Source: G025836975 sp040391135
GTDB lineage: Bacteria; Pseudomonadota; Gammaproteobacteria; Burkholderiales; Burkholderiaceae_B
NCBI GenBank assembly: GCA_040391135.1
Contig: JBEBYL010000002.1
Coordinates: forward strand, 1 to 64,000
Direction: 5' to 3'
Length of the DNA: 64,000 nucleotides
Below are positions 54,421-63,057 of the stretch, piece by piece. Numbering within the stretch: position 1 is the first letter of the stretch; each line of letters opens with the position of its first letter. The notes under the pieces were generated by a model. That model worked only from the letters and a program-made list of their open reading frames with translations, had not been told where the DNA came from and made no database searches. The translations under genes and the position numbers were made by a program.

Positions 54421-55113
54421 ATGACAGATTTCCCCTTCGATGCAGTCCTCTTTGACTGCGATGGCGTCCTCGTGGACTCCGAACCCATCACCAACCGCAT
54501 CCTGACCCAAATGCTCAACGAGCTGGGCTGGCCTATCACCCTTGAAGAATGCATGCGCATCTTCACCGGCAAAGCTGTCAGGGATGAAACCGCTTTAATC
54601 GAAGCCCGCACCGGATTCCGCATCGACGACAAGTGGACCAGGCAATTCCGCCAGCGCCGCAACGAAGCGCTGGACCGGGATCTGGTCGAGATCGCCGGCG
54701 CACCCGAAGCCGTGCGCGCCTTGCATGAGATATTGGATGGTCGCATTGCCGTTGCTTCCGGCGCCGACATAAAGAAAGTCGAACTGCAACTGACCAAAGT
54801 GGGGATTGCGGATTGCTTCACAGGACGGGTCTTCAGTGGCCAGGACCTGCCGCGCAGCAAGCCGTTTCCCGACGTGTACTTGGCCGCCGCACAAGCCGTA
54901 GGTGTGGCGCCATCTCGCTGCGCTATTGTTGAAGACACCGTTACAGGCGCCACTGCCGGCGTCGCGGCCGGAGCGACCGTATTCGGCTATAGCCCCGACA
55001 CTGCGGGCCACAGCGCTGCGGAAGCGTTGCGGGCTGTGGGCGTGGCACAGGTTTTCACCAGCATGGCCGACCTGCCCAAACTGCTGGCCGAATGGTCGCC
55101 AGCCGTCGTCTAG
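54421..55113 (+). CDS. HAD-superfamily phosphatase (beta-phosphoglucomutase-like subclass)
   Basis: A 230-residue phosphatase or phosphomutase. The nucleophile motif FDCDGVLVDSE (about 11-21), Ser-type motif II ASGAD, motif III KPFPDVYLAAA and motif IV VEDTVTGATAG are present. The cap (about 20-95) fits sugar-phosphate phosphatases of the YfbT/YqaB group. Substrate not known. No good ribosome site in front of the ATG is visible. Confidence 0.87.
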   Translation: MTDFPFDAVLFDCDGVLVDSEPITNRILTQMLNELGWPITLEECMRIFTGKAVRDETALIEARTGFRIDDKWTRQFRQRRNEALDRDLVEIAGAPEAVRALHEILDGRIAVASGADIKKVELQLTKVGIADCFTGRVFSGQDLPRSKPFPDVYLAAAQAVGVAPSRCAIVEDTVTGATAGVAAGATVFGYSPDTAGHSAAEALRAVGVAQVFTSMADLPKLLAEWSPAVV

Positions 55114-55213
55114 ATGAAGTTGCACTGAAGGGACCAGCGGGCGCTCAGGCACGCCGCCGGGCTGTTGCCGGTGCAAGCAATATCGACCATAGCCATCCAA
55201 TAGGAGTAGAGCG

Positions 55214-56026
55214 CTACGCGGCAATCATCGCTGCAAGCCTGTCATTCAAATTGGGTATCCCCGAAGTCGATATCCGAAACTCATTCTCCAGCACGCCGAT
55301 GATGTCTTCCACCGAATCAAGCAGCTTCTTTTCGACCGAGCCATCCAAGCGATAGAACGAATACTGCCTGTTTAGCAAAGCATGCCGGCCGCTTGGCGCG
55401 GGGCGGGCCGCGATCAGGTTGTTGACGAAGTGGGAACTTGGATGCGCCGACGTATACCAGTTGCACACTTCGTAATCCGGCGGGTAGTGCCGCATCAGAT
55501 CAAAGATATACAGATCCTGCCATTCGCCCCTGGCCTTGGTTTGCAGGCAGTAGGCATCGCCCCTGCTTAGCAGGCGATACGGTCCATGCGGGGTGTCCTG
55601 GACGGTATCGGTCACAAACCGAATCGGCGCTGTCAGGGTCAGGCCGCCGAATCCGGTGTCGGCAATGAACTGTTCGCCTTCCGCTTCCACAAGCAGCAGC
55701 ATATGGCTGCGGGGGGTAAGGACGCCGTCCTCGGCGTTCAGGCGGACACGCGCCGCAAGCCCATCCACGGTAAATCCCATATTCCGCAATACATGCTGGA
55801 ATACCGAATTGTGCTCATAGCAATAGCCCCCGCGCTTTTGCCTAATGAACTTGTCCAGCAATGCGTCGATGTCCAGGCTTACCGTCAAGCCGGTAAAAGG
55901 GGACAGGGCCTCGAAGGGAATGGCTTGGGTATGTTTGATGTGAAGTTCGTGAAGTACTTTCAAGCTGGCTTGGCGTTGCCCGTGGTACTGGATATGTTCA
56001 AGGTAGGCGGAAATATCAGTGTCCAT
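55214..56026 (-). CDS. Arylamine N-acetyltransferase
   Basis: A 270-residue NAT enzyme that acetylates arylamines or hydrazines from acetyl-CoA. The Cys-His-Asp triad is present: RGGYCYEHN (Cys about 71), RSHMLLLV (His about 109) and ADTGFGG (Asp about 124). The start MDTDISAYLEHI, with GAGAG upstream, matches the family; the open frame to 56077 is not used. It stands alone. Confidence 0.92.
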   Translation of the reverse strand: MDTDISAYLEHIQYHGQRQASLKVLHELHIKHTQAIPFEALSPFTGLTVSLDIDALLDKFIRQKRGGYCYEHNSVFQHVLRNMGFTVDGLAARVRLNAEDGVLTPRSHMLLLVEAEGEQFIADTGFGGLTLTAPIRFVTDTVQDTPHGPYRLLSRGDAYCLQTKARGEWQDLYIFDLMRHYPPDYEVCNWYTSAHPSSHFVNNLIAARPAPSGRHALLNRQYSFYRLDGSVEKKLLDSVEDIIGVLENEFRISTSGIPNLNDRLAAMIAA

Positions 56027-56169
56027 TCGTGTGCTCTCACTAATTGAAAAGCTTCTACAACCAGTGTAAAACTTCAAGTCAACTTTAGGTCAAGAGTTGC
56101 AAAGTGCGTGCAGGCCTGCAAGTGCAACAGCCCCCATCAAGTTGTGCGAATGTAGGAACCGGAAACATC

Positions 56170-56589
56170 ATGCCAAATAAATATCCAGTCAAGATCACTC
56201 CAGACGGCGAAAGCTATATGGTGCAATTTCCGGATATACCGGAAGCAATCACCTGTGGCGATACGCTGGAACACGCCCGCGAGATGGCTCACGATGCTCT
56301 GTTGACCGCACTCGAATTCTATTTCGAGGACTTGCGAGAGGTGCCTGCTCCATCCAGGGTAAAAAAGGGTGAACAGTATGTCGAGCTTCCCGCCAGCATC
56401 GCGGTCAAAGTTCAATTGCTTAATGAAATGGTCCGGCAGCGTGTCAAACAAGCAGAGCTGGCCAGGCGGATGGATGTCTCGCCAACGCAGATCAATCGCA
56501 TTGTCAATGTGCGCCAAGCCACCAAGATCGATACGATCAACGAAGCCTTTAAGGCTTTAGGAAAACATCTCGAATTCGTCGTCGCATAA
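56170..56589 (+). CDS. HicB-family antitoxin, solitary
   Basis: A 139-residue protein: N-terminal HicB domain (about 3-60, KYPVKITPDGESYMVQFPDIPEAITCGDTLEHAREMAHDAL) with the partially degraded RNase-H fold, and a C-terminal Xre-like HTH (about 75-125, QAELARRMDVSPTQINRIVN). HicB normally neutralises the HicA mRNA interferase encoded next to it. No HicA-type frame is visible on either side. It may be a free-living transcription regulator. Confidence 0.88.
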   Translation: MPNKYPVKITPDGESYMVQFPDIPEAITCGDTLEHAREMAHDALLTALEFYFEDLREVPAPSRVKKGEQYVELPASIAVKVQLLNEMVRQRVKQAELARRMDVSPTQINRIVNVRQATKIDTINEAFKALGKHLEFVVA

Positions 56590-56789
56590 GTTGCAAAAAC
56601 CACGGATGGGCAACGCTTGATCCTCTATAGCCCGGGTCCCGGGCCCAGGTTCACCGCCCGGTGTCGATCCACAACACCGCCCAATCCAAAACAACAATAT
56701 TCTCCCCCGCCCGCCAACAAGCCGTCCCGTCCCGGCTATAATCCAAATTTCCTGCTCCTGTCCGGTAGCCCCGGGCATGTAAATTTACA

Positions 56790-58451
56790 ATGACCAAATA
56801 CGTATTTGTAACGGGAGGCGTCGTTTCCTCCCTGGGCAAGGGCATTGCCGCTGCTTCGCTTGCCGCCATCCTTGAATCCCGAGGGTTGCGCGTCACCCTC
56901 CTGAAGCTCGATCCCTACATCAACGTCGACCCGGGCACCATGAGCCCCTTCCAGCATGGGGAAGTCTTCGTGACCGAAGACGGGGCCGAGACGGATCTGG
57001 ATCTGGGCCACTACGAGCGCTTCATTTCCACGCGCATGCGCAAGGTCAACAACTTCACGACCGGACAGATCTACGAATCCGTGCTGCGTAAAGAGCGCCG
57101 CGGCGACTACCTGGGCAAGACGGTACAGGTCATTCCGCATATCACCAACGAAATCCAGGATTTCGTGGCGCGCGGCGCAAAATCCGCATGGAATGGCGAA
57201 ACCGATGTGGCTATCGTCGAGATCGGCGGCACGGTGGGCGACATCGAGTCGCTGCCTTTCCTGGAAGCCGCAAGGCAAATGAGCCTGCGCCTGGGGCGCA
57301 ACAATGCCGCTTTCGTGCACCTGACGCTGGTGCCTTTCATTGCCTCGGCGGGCGAGCTCAAGACCAAGCCTACGCAGCATTCGGTCCAGAAGCTACGCGA
57401 AATCGGTATCTATCCCAATGCCTTGCTGTGCCGTGCCGACCGTCCGATTCCGGACGAAGAGCGGGCCAAGATTTCCCTGTTTTCGAACGTGCCGCTGGAT
57501 GCCGTGATTTCCGTATGGGATTCGGACTCCATCTACAAGATTCCCGCCATGCTGCACAAGCAGGGCCTGGACAATCTGGTGTGCGATGCGCTGGCCCTGA
57601 CGCCGCCGCCCGCCGACCTGACCGTGTGGGATCGCCTGGTGGACGCCATCGAGAATCCCCAGCACCAGGTGCGCATCGGCATGGTGGGCAAATATGTCGA
57701 CCTGACCGAGTCGTACAAGTCGCTAAGCGAAGCGCTGATTCATGCAGGGATACACACCAATTCGAAGGTGTCGATCGAATACCTGGATTCCGAGCAGATC
57801 GAATCCGAAGGCACTGATTGCCTGAAGGGCCTGGATGCCATTCTGGTGCCGGGCGGCTTCGGCAAGCGCGGCACGGAAGGCAAGATAGCCGCCATCCGCT
57901 ATGCGCGCGAAAACGGCGTGCCTTACCTGGGTATTTGCCTGGGGATGCAGCTTGCCGTGGTCGAGTTCGCGCGTCATGTGGCCGGGCTGGGCGGCGCCAA
58001 CAGCACGGAGTTCGATCCGTCCGCACCGCATCCGGTGGTGGCACTGATTACCGAATGGCAGGATCGCGAAGGCAAGATTGAAAAACGCGATCAGACTTCG
58101 GACCTGGGCGGCACGATGCGCAAGGGCGCGCAGCGCTGCCCGGTCAAGCCGGACACCCGCGCCAGCAAGATCTACGGCAACGAAGTCAACGAGCGGCACC
58201 GCCATCGCTATGAAGTGAACAATGTGTACGTGTCGCGCCTGGAAGAGGCCGGCCTGGTCATCAGTGCGCGCACGCCCACGGAAAACCTGCCCGAGATCAT
58301 GGAGCTGCCCAACCATCCGTGGTTCATGGGTGTGCAATTCCATCCGGAATTCACCTCCACGCCGCGCGACGGGCATCCCCTTTTCTCCAGCTACATACGC
58401 GCCGCCATCGATTACCAGGCGACGCGCAAGGAAGCCCAGAGCAAGGAATAG
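56790..58451 (+). CDS. pyrG: CTP synthase
   Basis: Makes CTP from UTP, ATP and glutamine. The 553-residue enzyme has the N-terminal synthase domain (MTKYVFVTGGVVSSLGKGI, about 1-266) and the glutaminase domain with catalytic Cys in YLGICLGMQ (about 388), His/Glu in FHPEFTSTP. The upstream gap holds a TATAAT (56737-56742) but no good -35. It runs into kdsA two bases later. Confidence 0.97.
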   Translation: MTKYVFVTGGVVSSLGKGIAAASLAAILESRGLRVTLLKLDPYINVDPGTMSPFQHGEVFVTEDGAETDLDLGHYERFISTRMRKVNNFTTGQIYESVLRKERRGDYLGKTVQVIPHITNEIQDFVARGAKSAWNGETDVAIVEIGGTVGDIESLPFLEAARQMSLRLGRNNAAFVHLTLVPFIASAGELKTKPTQHSVQKLREIGIYPNALLCRADRPIPDEERAKISLFSNVPLDAVISVWDSDSIYKIPAMLHKQGLDNLVCDALALTPPPADLTVWDRLVDAIENPQHQVRIGMVGKYVDLTESYKSLSEALIHAGIHTNSKVSIEYLDSEQIESEGTDCLKGLDAILVPGGFGKRGTEGKIAAIRYARENGVPYLGICLGMQLAVVEFARHVAGLGGANSTEFDPSAPHPVVALITEWQDREGKIEKRDQTSDLGGTMRKGAQRCPVKPDTRASKIYGNEVNERHRHRYEVNNVYVSRLEEAGLVISARTPTENLPEIMELPNHPWFMGVQFHPEFTSTPRDGHPLFSSYIRAAIDYQATRKEAQSKE

Positions 58452-58453
58452 CC

Positions 58454-59296
58454 ATGAAACTATGCGGATTTGAAGCCGGCCTGACCCAGCCTTTTTTCCT
58501 GATCGCGGGGCCTTGCGTCATCGAGTCCCGCCAGATGGCCTTCGATACGGCGGGCATCCTGAAGGAAATGACCGGCAAGCTGGGCATACCCTTCATCTAC
58601 AAAAGCTCGTTCGACAAGGCCAACCGCAGCTCGGACAAGTCCTATCGCGGTCCGGGCCAGGATGAGGGCTTGCAGATACTGGCCGACGTCCGCGCCCAGC
58701 TGAATGTGCCGGTGCTGACCGACGTGCATACGATCGAGCAGGTCGCCGATGTGGCGGCCGTGGTCGATGTCTTGCAGACGCCGGCCTTTCTATGCCGGCA
58801 GACCGACTTCATCCACGCCTGCGCGGCCACGCTGAAACCTGTCAATATCAAGAAGGGCCAGTTCCTGGCGCCTCACGATATGGCTCAGGTGGTGGCCAAG
58901 GCGCGCGCGGCGGCCATAGCCGCCGGGGGCGACGGGCACAACATCATGGTGTGCGAGCGCGGTGCTTCCTTCGGCTACAACAACCTGGTTTCCGATATGC
59001 GCTCACTGGCCATCATGCGCGAAACCAATTGCCCGGTGGTGTTCGACGCCACGCATTCGGTGCAGCTTCCGGGCGGGCAGGGCAGCAGCTCCGGCGGGCA
59101 GCGTGAGTTCGTGCCCATCCTGGCGCGCGCCGCCGTCGCGGTGGGCATTGCCGGCCTGTTCATGGAAACCCATCCCAATCCCGACCAGGCCCTGTCGGAC
59201 GGCCCCAATGCCGTGCCGCTGCAGCAGATGGCGGCATTGCTGGAGTCGCTGGTGGCCCTTGATCGGGTGGTCAAGGCGAAGCCCGAGGCGCTGTAG
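58454..59296 (+). CDS. kdsA: 3-deoxy-8-phosphooctulonate synthase (KDO-8-P synthase)
   Basis: Condenses PEP and arabinose-5-phosphate in the lipid-A/KDO pathway. The 280-residue protein has the typical AGPCVIESRQMAFDTAGILK, SSFDKANRSS, DVHTIEQV, FLCRQTDF, KKGQFLAP and FDATHSVQLPGG segments. ATG 58454 is chosen; the longer frame overlaps pyrG. Order pyrG-kdsA is conserved; eno, which often follows, is not in the window. Confidence 0.95.
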   Translation: MKLCGFEAGLTQPFFLIAGPCVIESRQMAFDTAGILKEMTGKLGIPFIYKSSFDKANRSSDKSYRGPGQDEGLQILADVRAQLNVPVLTDVHTIEQVADVAAVVDVLQTPAFLCRQTDFIHACAATLKPVNIKKGQFLAPHDMAQVVAKARAAAIAAGGDGHNIMVCERGASFGYNNLVSDMRSLAIMRETNCPVVFDATHSVQLPGGQGSSSGGQREFVPILARAAVAVGIAGLFMETHPNPDQALSDGPNAVPLQQMAALLESLVALDRVVKAKPEAL

Positions 59297-59348
59297 CGCT
59301 TTCGGTCATTCCATCATTGGAAAACCGTCGGGGCAGGCAGCCCCTGGC

Positions 59349-59377
59349 ACAGGCCGGCGCCGGAGCCGGCCTGTTTA
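59349..59377. terminator. Bidirectional terminator between kdsA and the RidA-like gene
   Basis: A perfect 10-bp stem ACAGGCCGGC / GCCGGCCTGT with a 6-base loop, followed by TTATTTATT. Confidence 0.82.
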
Positions 59378-59378
59378 T

Positions 59379-59792
59379 TTATTGTTCCGGAGCCGCGAGC
59401 GCCACGGCTTCCACTTCCAGTTCCAGACCGTAGTGCAATGCCGCGACACCCGCGATGATGCGGGCCGGCCGGTGTTCGCCCAGCCATTTTGCATAGTATT
59501 GATTGAAGCTGGGCCAGTTTTCCATGTCGGTCAGGTAGATGCGTACCTGGACCAGGTCCCGGGGCGTCAGGCGGACCGCTTGCAGGCAGGCCTCCAGGTT
59601 GGCCAGCACTTGTAGCGCCTGGGCTTCGAAGGGCTGGCCCGTCATGGGCTTGCCCTTGGCGTCTATTGGCAGTTGGCCCGAAATATGGGCCAGGCCCGCC
59701 GCGGTGCAAACATGGGAATAGTGGCCTCCGGGAGCGGGAATGGCGGTGCTGTTGGCGCTGCGGATGGCGCGCTTGTCAATGCTTTGATTCAT
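59379..59792 (-). CDS. RidA-family (YjgF) enamine/imine deaminase
   Basis: A 137-residue protein of the Rid group. HISGQLPIDAKG, NLEACLQAVRLTPRDLVQVRIYLTDM and the C-terminal ARIIAGVAALHYGLELEVEAVAL, with the conserved Arg and Glu, are visible. RidA hydrolyses reactive enamines from amino-acid enzymes; relatives deaminate 2-aminomuconate. Last gene of a four-gene - strand run, 52 bases behind the Bug receptor. Confidence 0.87.
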   Translation of the reverse strand: MNQSIDKRAIRSANSTAIPAPGGHYSHVCTAAGLAHISGQLPIDAKGKPMTGQPFEAQALQVLANLEACLQAVRLTPRDLVQVRIYLTDMENWPSFNQYYAKWLGEHRPARIIAGVAALHYGLELEVEAVALAAPEQ

Positions 59793-59844
59793 GCAACTCT
59801 TGAATTGAAAGGTGAGGGCCGGGGTCGCCAGCCCTCAATGAAGG

Positions 59845-60846
59845 CTAGTCCAGGCTGATTCCTGAGCTTTTTATCACACTGTCGAAAAGCGTGAAGTTGG
59901 CATCGATCATGGAGGCGAAGTCCTGCGCCGTGCCGGGCAAGGGTTCTATGCCCATGCCGTTCAGGCGCTTGACTGTGTTTTCGTCGGCCAGTACCGCGTT
60001 CAATTCCGCATTGAGCTTGTCGACGACGGCCTGCGGTGTCTTGGGCGGAGCCATCAGGCCGACCCAGGAACTGACGTTGAAATCAGCCACGCCGTTCTCC
60101 TGGAAGGTCTCGACCTTGGGATAGAAGGGGGAGCGCTTGGCGGTGGGCACGGCAATGGGCTTCAACTGGCCCATATTGATGTAGCCCTGGACCGAGGCGG
60201 CGGAGACGAAGGCCAGGGGGATGTGGCCGGCCACCACATCGTTGACGGCCGGCGCGCCGCCCTTGTAGGGCACATGTACCAGCTTGGCGCCGGTCTTCTG
60301 TGTCAGGAGCTCGCCCGCGATATGCACGATGCTGGCTGTGCCCGAGGTGCCGTAGGAAAGGCCTTCGGGCGTTTTCTTGGACAGCTCGATGACTTCCTTC
60401 AAGGTGTTTGCCTGCACACTGGGGTGGGCCACCAGAATGATGGTGGAATTGCCGATGTTGCCGACCGGCGTCAGGTTCTTGGTGGGATGGAAACCGGCCA
60501 GGCTCTTCATGACATGCGGATTGATGACCAGGCTGCCATCGAGCGCCAGCATCAGTGTGTAGCCATCGGGTGCGGCGGTCATGACGGCATTGGTGCCGAT
60601 ATTGCCGGAAGCGCCGGGCCGGTTCTCCGCGACGACCTGGGTGCCCAGCCGCTTGGACAGGTTCTCGGCGATGATCCGGCCGCTGGTGTCCGTGACGCCG
60701 CCAGGCGCGAAGGGGATGATCAGGCGGATGCTTTTGCCGGGCTGGGGAAACTGGTCCTGCGCGCTGGCGGGGCTCAGGAAGGCCGCGCCCATGAGAGCGG
60801 TGGCAAACACTTTGGCGACAAAAGGTCGTAATGGGCTGTTTCTCAT
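59845..60846 (-). CDS. Tripartite tricarboxylate (Bug/TctC) periplasmic receptor
   Basis: A 333-residue receptor; signal peptide about 1-29 ending SPASAQ; Bug pattern RLIIPFAPGGVTDTSGRIIAENLSKRLG, ENRPGASGNIGTNAVMTAAPDGYTLM and VPYKGGAPAVNDVVAGH. It starts with ATGA overlap to the hydrolase stop (60843-60846), so it is coupled to it. Ligand unknown, probably a carboxylate related to the cluster's enzymes. Confidence 0.9.
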   Translation of the reverse strand: MRNSPLRPFVAKVFATALMGAAFLSPASAQDQFPQPGKSIRLIIPFAPGGVTDTSGRIIAENLSKRLGTQVVAENRPGASGNIGTNAVMTAAPDGYTLMLALDGSLVINPHVMKSLAGFHPTKNLTPVGNIGNSTIILVAHPSVQANTLKEVIELSKKTPEGLSYGTSGTASIVHIAGELLTQKTGAKLVHVPYKGGAPAVNDVVAGHIPLAFVSAASVQGYINMGQLKPIAVPTAKRSPFYPKVETFQENGVADFNVSSWVGLMAPPKTPQAVVDKLNAELNAVLADENTVKRLNGMGIEPLPGTAQDFASMIDANFTLFDSVIKSSGISLD

Positions 60847-61721
60847 TTTTGATGGACACCGTAGGTTGTGGAAAAGTCGGCGGCGCGCAGCGCCATGCCG
60901 GCGGCAAGCCGGCTGAGCCAGCCCGAGGGCGACTCGAAATGGGTCATGATGGAATAGTGGTTGTCGTCGGGCAGTTCCCCATACAGGCAGTCCTGCCCCC
61001 GCTGTTTGCACAGGTTCGCAAAATCGCGGCTCTGCGCCACCCAGGCCGGCGGCTCGGCCGAGCCGGCCACCATGGCCAGGTTGCAGGGGCGGCGGGGGGG
61101 ATGGCGCAGCGGACTCAGGGCATCGACCGCTTCCGGCCGCAAGCGTATCTGCTCGTTCACCGAGATGTGCAGTACTGGCTCCAGCTCATAGATGCCGCTG
61201 ATCAGCAGTGCCGCGTGCGGCCCGGCGTCGTGGGCGGGATCGGACAGCGCGGCGGCGATCAGGTGCGCGCCGGCCGAGTGCCCGGATGCCGTCAGGTTCG
61301 AGGCCTGGCAGCCGAAAGCGCCGGCATTGTCCCGGATCCAGGAGAAGCCGTGCTTGACCTGTTCGACAATGGCGCTCACCTCGACTTCCGGACAGAGGTC
61401 ATAGTTCATGACGATGGTCGAGATGCCATGAGGCGCCAGCGCATCGGCAACGAAGCTGTAGTCCGCCTTGTCGCGGGCCCGCCAATAGCCGCCGTGCAGG
61501 AAGACATGAAGGGGCGCGCGGGGATCGGCGACGGGAAATATGTCCAGCGTGGCAAGCGGGGATTCCCCGTAAGGCACATCCAGACGGCATGCCTTGCGCT
61601 GCGACCAACGCTCGCGCGTGGCCAGGCTCAGCGCCGAGGCCCTTGCGGCGTAGCGGTCGACCTCGGCCGCGGATATCGAGACTCGTGGATTGAATTGCTG
61701 TTCGATGTCTGTTTGCGTCAT
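60843..61721 (-). CDS. Alpha/beta hydrolase, arylformamidase-like
   Basis: A 292-residue hydrolase with the kynurenine-formamidase/BD-FAE signature: FLHGGYWRARDKADYSFVAD (oxyanion hole, about 74-93), nucleophile Ser in ASGHSAGAHL (about 145), His in DDNHYSIMTH near the end. Such enzymes remove formyl or acyl groups from amides. The open frame to 61844 has no family match; ATG 61721 is used. Confidence 0.83.
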   Translation of the reverse strand: MTQTDIEQQFNPRVSISAAEVDRYAARASALSLATRERWSQRKACRLDVPYGESPLATLDIFPVADPRAPLHVFLHGGYWRARDKADYSFVADALAPHGISTIVMNYDLCPEVEVSAIVEQVKHGFSWIRDNAGAFGCQASNLTASGHSAGAHLIAAALSDPAHDAGPHAALLISGIYELEPVLHISVNEQIRLRPEAVDALSPLRHPPRRPCNLAMVAGSAEPPAWVAQSRDFANLCKQRGQDCLYGELPDDNHYSIMTHFESPSGWLSRLAAGMALRAADFSTTYGVHQK

Positions 61722-61776
61722 GGCACGGTGGGGTAGGGGTGGAATGGAAGTGAAAGCGTTGCGCGGCGGCCGGTGA

Positions 61777-62409
61777 TCATTTGGCATCGCCGTAGACGGT
61801 CGCCCGCGAAACGCCAAGATGCTGGGCGACCACGGCGGCGGCATTCCTGATCTCCAGGAAGCCTTGCTGCTTGAGCGTACGGACCAGGGTCTTCCTGTCT
61901 TTCTTGTTCAGTGCGCGCGGGGTGGTCGCGAGCGAGGCCGAGAATTCGTCGATCTTGGCCCGCAGCAACGCGGCATTGCCCGGATCCAGGGTGTCCCGCG
62001 CGCCCGCGGGGGTCGTGGAGACAAGCTTGTCCAGAAAGACCGACAGACTCTGGAACATGCTGATATCCATGTTCAGGCAGAGCGCCGCCACATAGCGGCC
62101 ATTGATGTCCTTGATGCCGATGGAGGAGCTTTTGACCTGCCGTCCGTCCGAGAACTGATTCGGGTAGCTGGCCAGAACCTGCGGATACTCCTTGTCCAGG
62201 ATGCGGGCCAGGCCCAGCTCGGTCGCGGGATCGCCGACCTGCCTGCCTGAAAGGTTGTTCTTCAGGCAGGCGATGGCATGCTTGGGATCGGTCAGGTCAT
62301 GCACCACGACTTCGCAGAAAGGTTCGAAGGTGGCGGCTATGCCCTCGGCGATTTTTTCCAGCTGGCTGAGCAGCAGGGCCTGTCCAGCGGTGTCTTGTGT
62401 TTCGTCCAT
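61777..62409 (-). CDS. YheO/DauR-type PAS regulator
   Basis: A 210-residue regulator with a YheO-like PAS domain (about 15-125, FEPFCEVVVHDLTDPKHAIACLKN, SSSIGIKDINGRYVAALCLNMDIS) and a C-terminal HTH_22 (about 165-210, LNKKDRKTLVRTLKQQGFLEIRNAAAVVAQHLGVSRATVYGDAK). Related DauR controls D-arginine use. It heads the - strand run and is divergent from DUF1330. No ribosome site is seen before the ATG; a near-leaderless mRNA is possible. Confidence 0.85.
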   Translation of the reverse strand: MDETQDTAGQALLLSQLEKIAEGIAATFEPFCEVVVHDLTDPKHAIACLKNNLSGRQVGDPATELGLARILDKEYPQVLASYPNQFSDGRQVKSSSIGIKDINGRYVAALCLNMDISMFQSLSVFLDKLVSTTPAGARDTLDPGNAALLRAKIDEFSASLATTPRALNKKDRKTLVRTLKQQGFLEIRNAAAVVAQHLGVSRATVYGDAK

Positions 62410-62427
62410 TTAGACACATTATCTAAA
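62409..62427. promoter_or_regulatory. Palindrome overlapping the YheO-type regulator start
   Basis: TTTAGA-N7-TCTAAA with perfect 6-base arms, ending at the ATG of the regulator. A possible -35 TTGACG (62439-62444) and -10 GATAAT (62418-62423) lie on the - strand with a 15-base spacer. It is a candidate autoregulatory site. Confidence 0.5.
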
Positions 62428-62619
62428 ACTATACTAAACGTCAATTTATTTTGACGGTTTTGGGGAATACCCTGAAGCCGCCGCTGTGGATGAATAGCGG
62501 CCGCTGTGCAAAGGCGCGTATGGCAGGGGGTAGACCGCCGCATGCGGCGGTTCCAGGGCGGATTCTTTCTTGTATAGTGCTTGTTCGTTAGTTGCTTCAG
62601 CTTTGACAAGAGTTTGCCT

Positions 62620-62904
62620 ATGACAGCCTATGTGATCGCCAATGTCTTTGTGACCAATCCCGAAAAATACGAGGAATATCGCCGTTTCTCCACCTTGGCC
62701 ATGCGCGCGCACGATGTGAAAGTGCTGGTCCGGGGCGGCAAGACGGAAACCCTGGAGGGCCGCGATCCGGGCCGCACGGTGATCTTGCAGTTTCCCAGCA
62801 TGGCGGCCGCGCGAGTCTTCTATAACTCCGCGCAGTACCGCCGGGCCCGCAATGCCCGCGAGCGCGCCGCCGTCATGAATATGTACATCGTGGAAGGGGC
62901 CTGA
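62620..62904 (+). CDS. DUF1330 protein
   Basis: A 94-residue dimeric alpha/beta-barrel-like protein of the DUF1330 family: MTAYVIANVFVTNPEKYEEYR, VRGGKTETLEG, ILQFPSMAAARVFYNSAQYRRARNAR. Function unknown; the fold is ferredoxin-like. It is divergent from the YheO regulator and may belong to its regulon. Confidence 0.82.
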   Translation: MTAYVIANVFVTNPEKYEEYRRFSTLAMRAHDVKVLVRGGKTETLEGRDPGRTVILQFPSMAAARVFYNSAQYRRARNARERAAVMNMYIVEGA

Positions 62905-62990
62905 ACCTTTAACGGTCAACCCGGCTGTTACAGGCGCGGCACGAAACGCGCTTTGCCGTTCTTCGCGGCTGAAATCCTCCTTGCTTTACC

Positions 62991-63019
62991 TTGCTCCTTG
63001 GCAAGGCCTTTGCTAAAAT
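62991..63019 (+). promoter_or_regulatory. Promoter of the MFS exporter gene
   Basis: -35 TTGCTC (62991-62996), 17-base spacer, -10 TAAAAT (63014-63019). The start point would fall in the palindrome just behind. Confidence 0.6.
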
Positions 63020-63023
63020 CGTT

Positions 63024-63046
63024 GACTTATCAATGATTGATAAGTC
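63024..63046. promoter_or_regulatory. 23-bp perfect palindrome, operator for the MFS exporter
   Basis: Arms GACTTATCAAT and ATTGATAAGTC around a central G, without mismatch, placed at the predicted transcription start and 12 bases before the ATG. The form suits a MarR- or TetR-type repressor; no such gene is within the window on this side. Confidence 0.8.
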
Positions 63047-63057
63047 CAAGGTTAAGC

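Noticed and set aside
56078..56169. Possible HicA remnant upstream of hicB
   Set aside because: Translation of the three + strand frames gave no HicA-like pattern such as the GTLRxIL C terminus.
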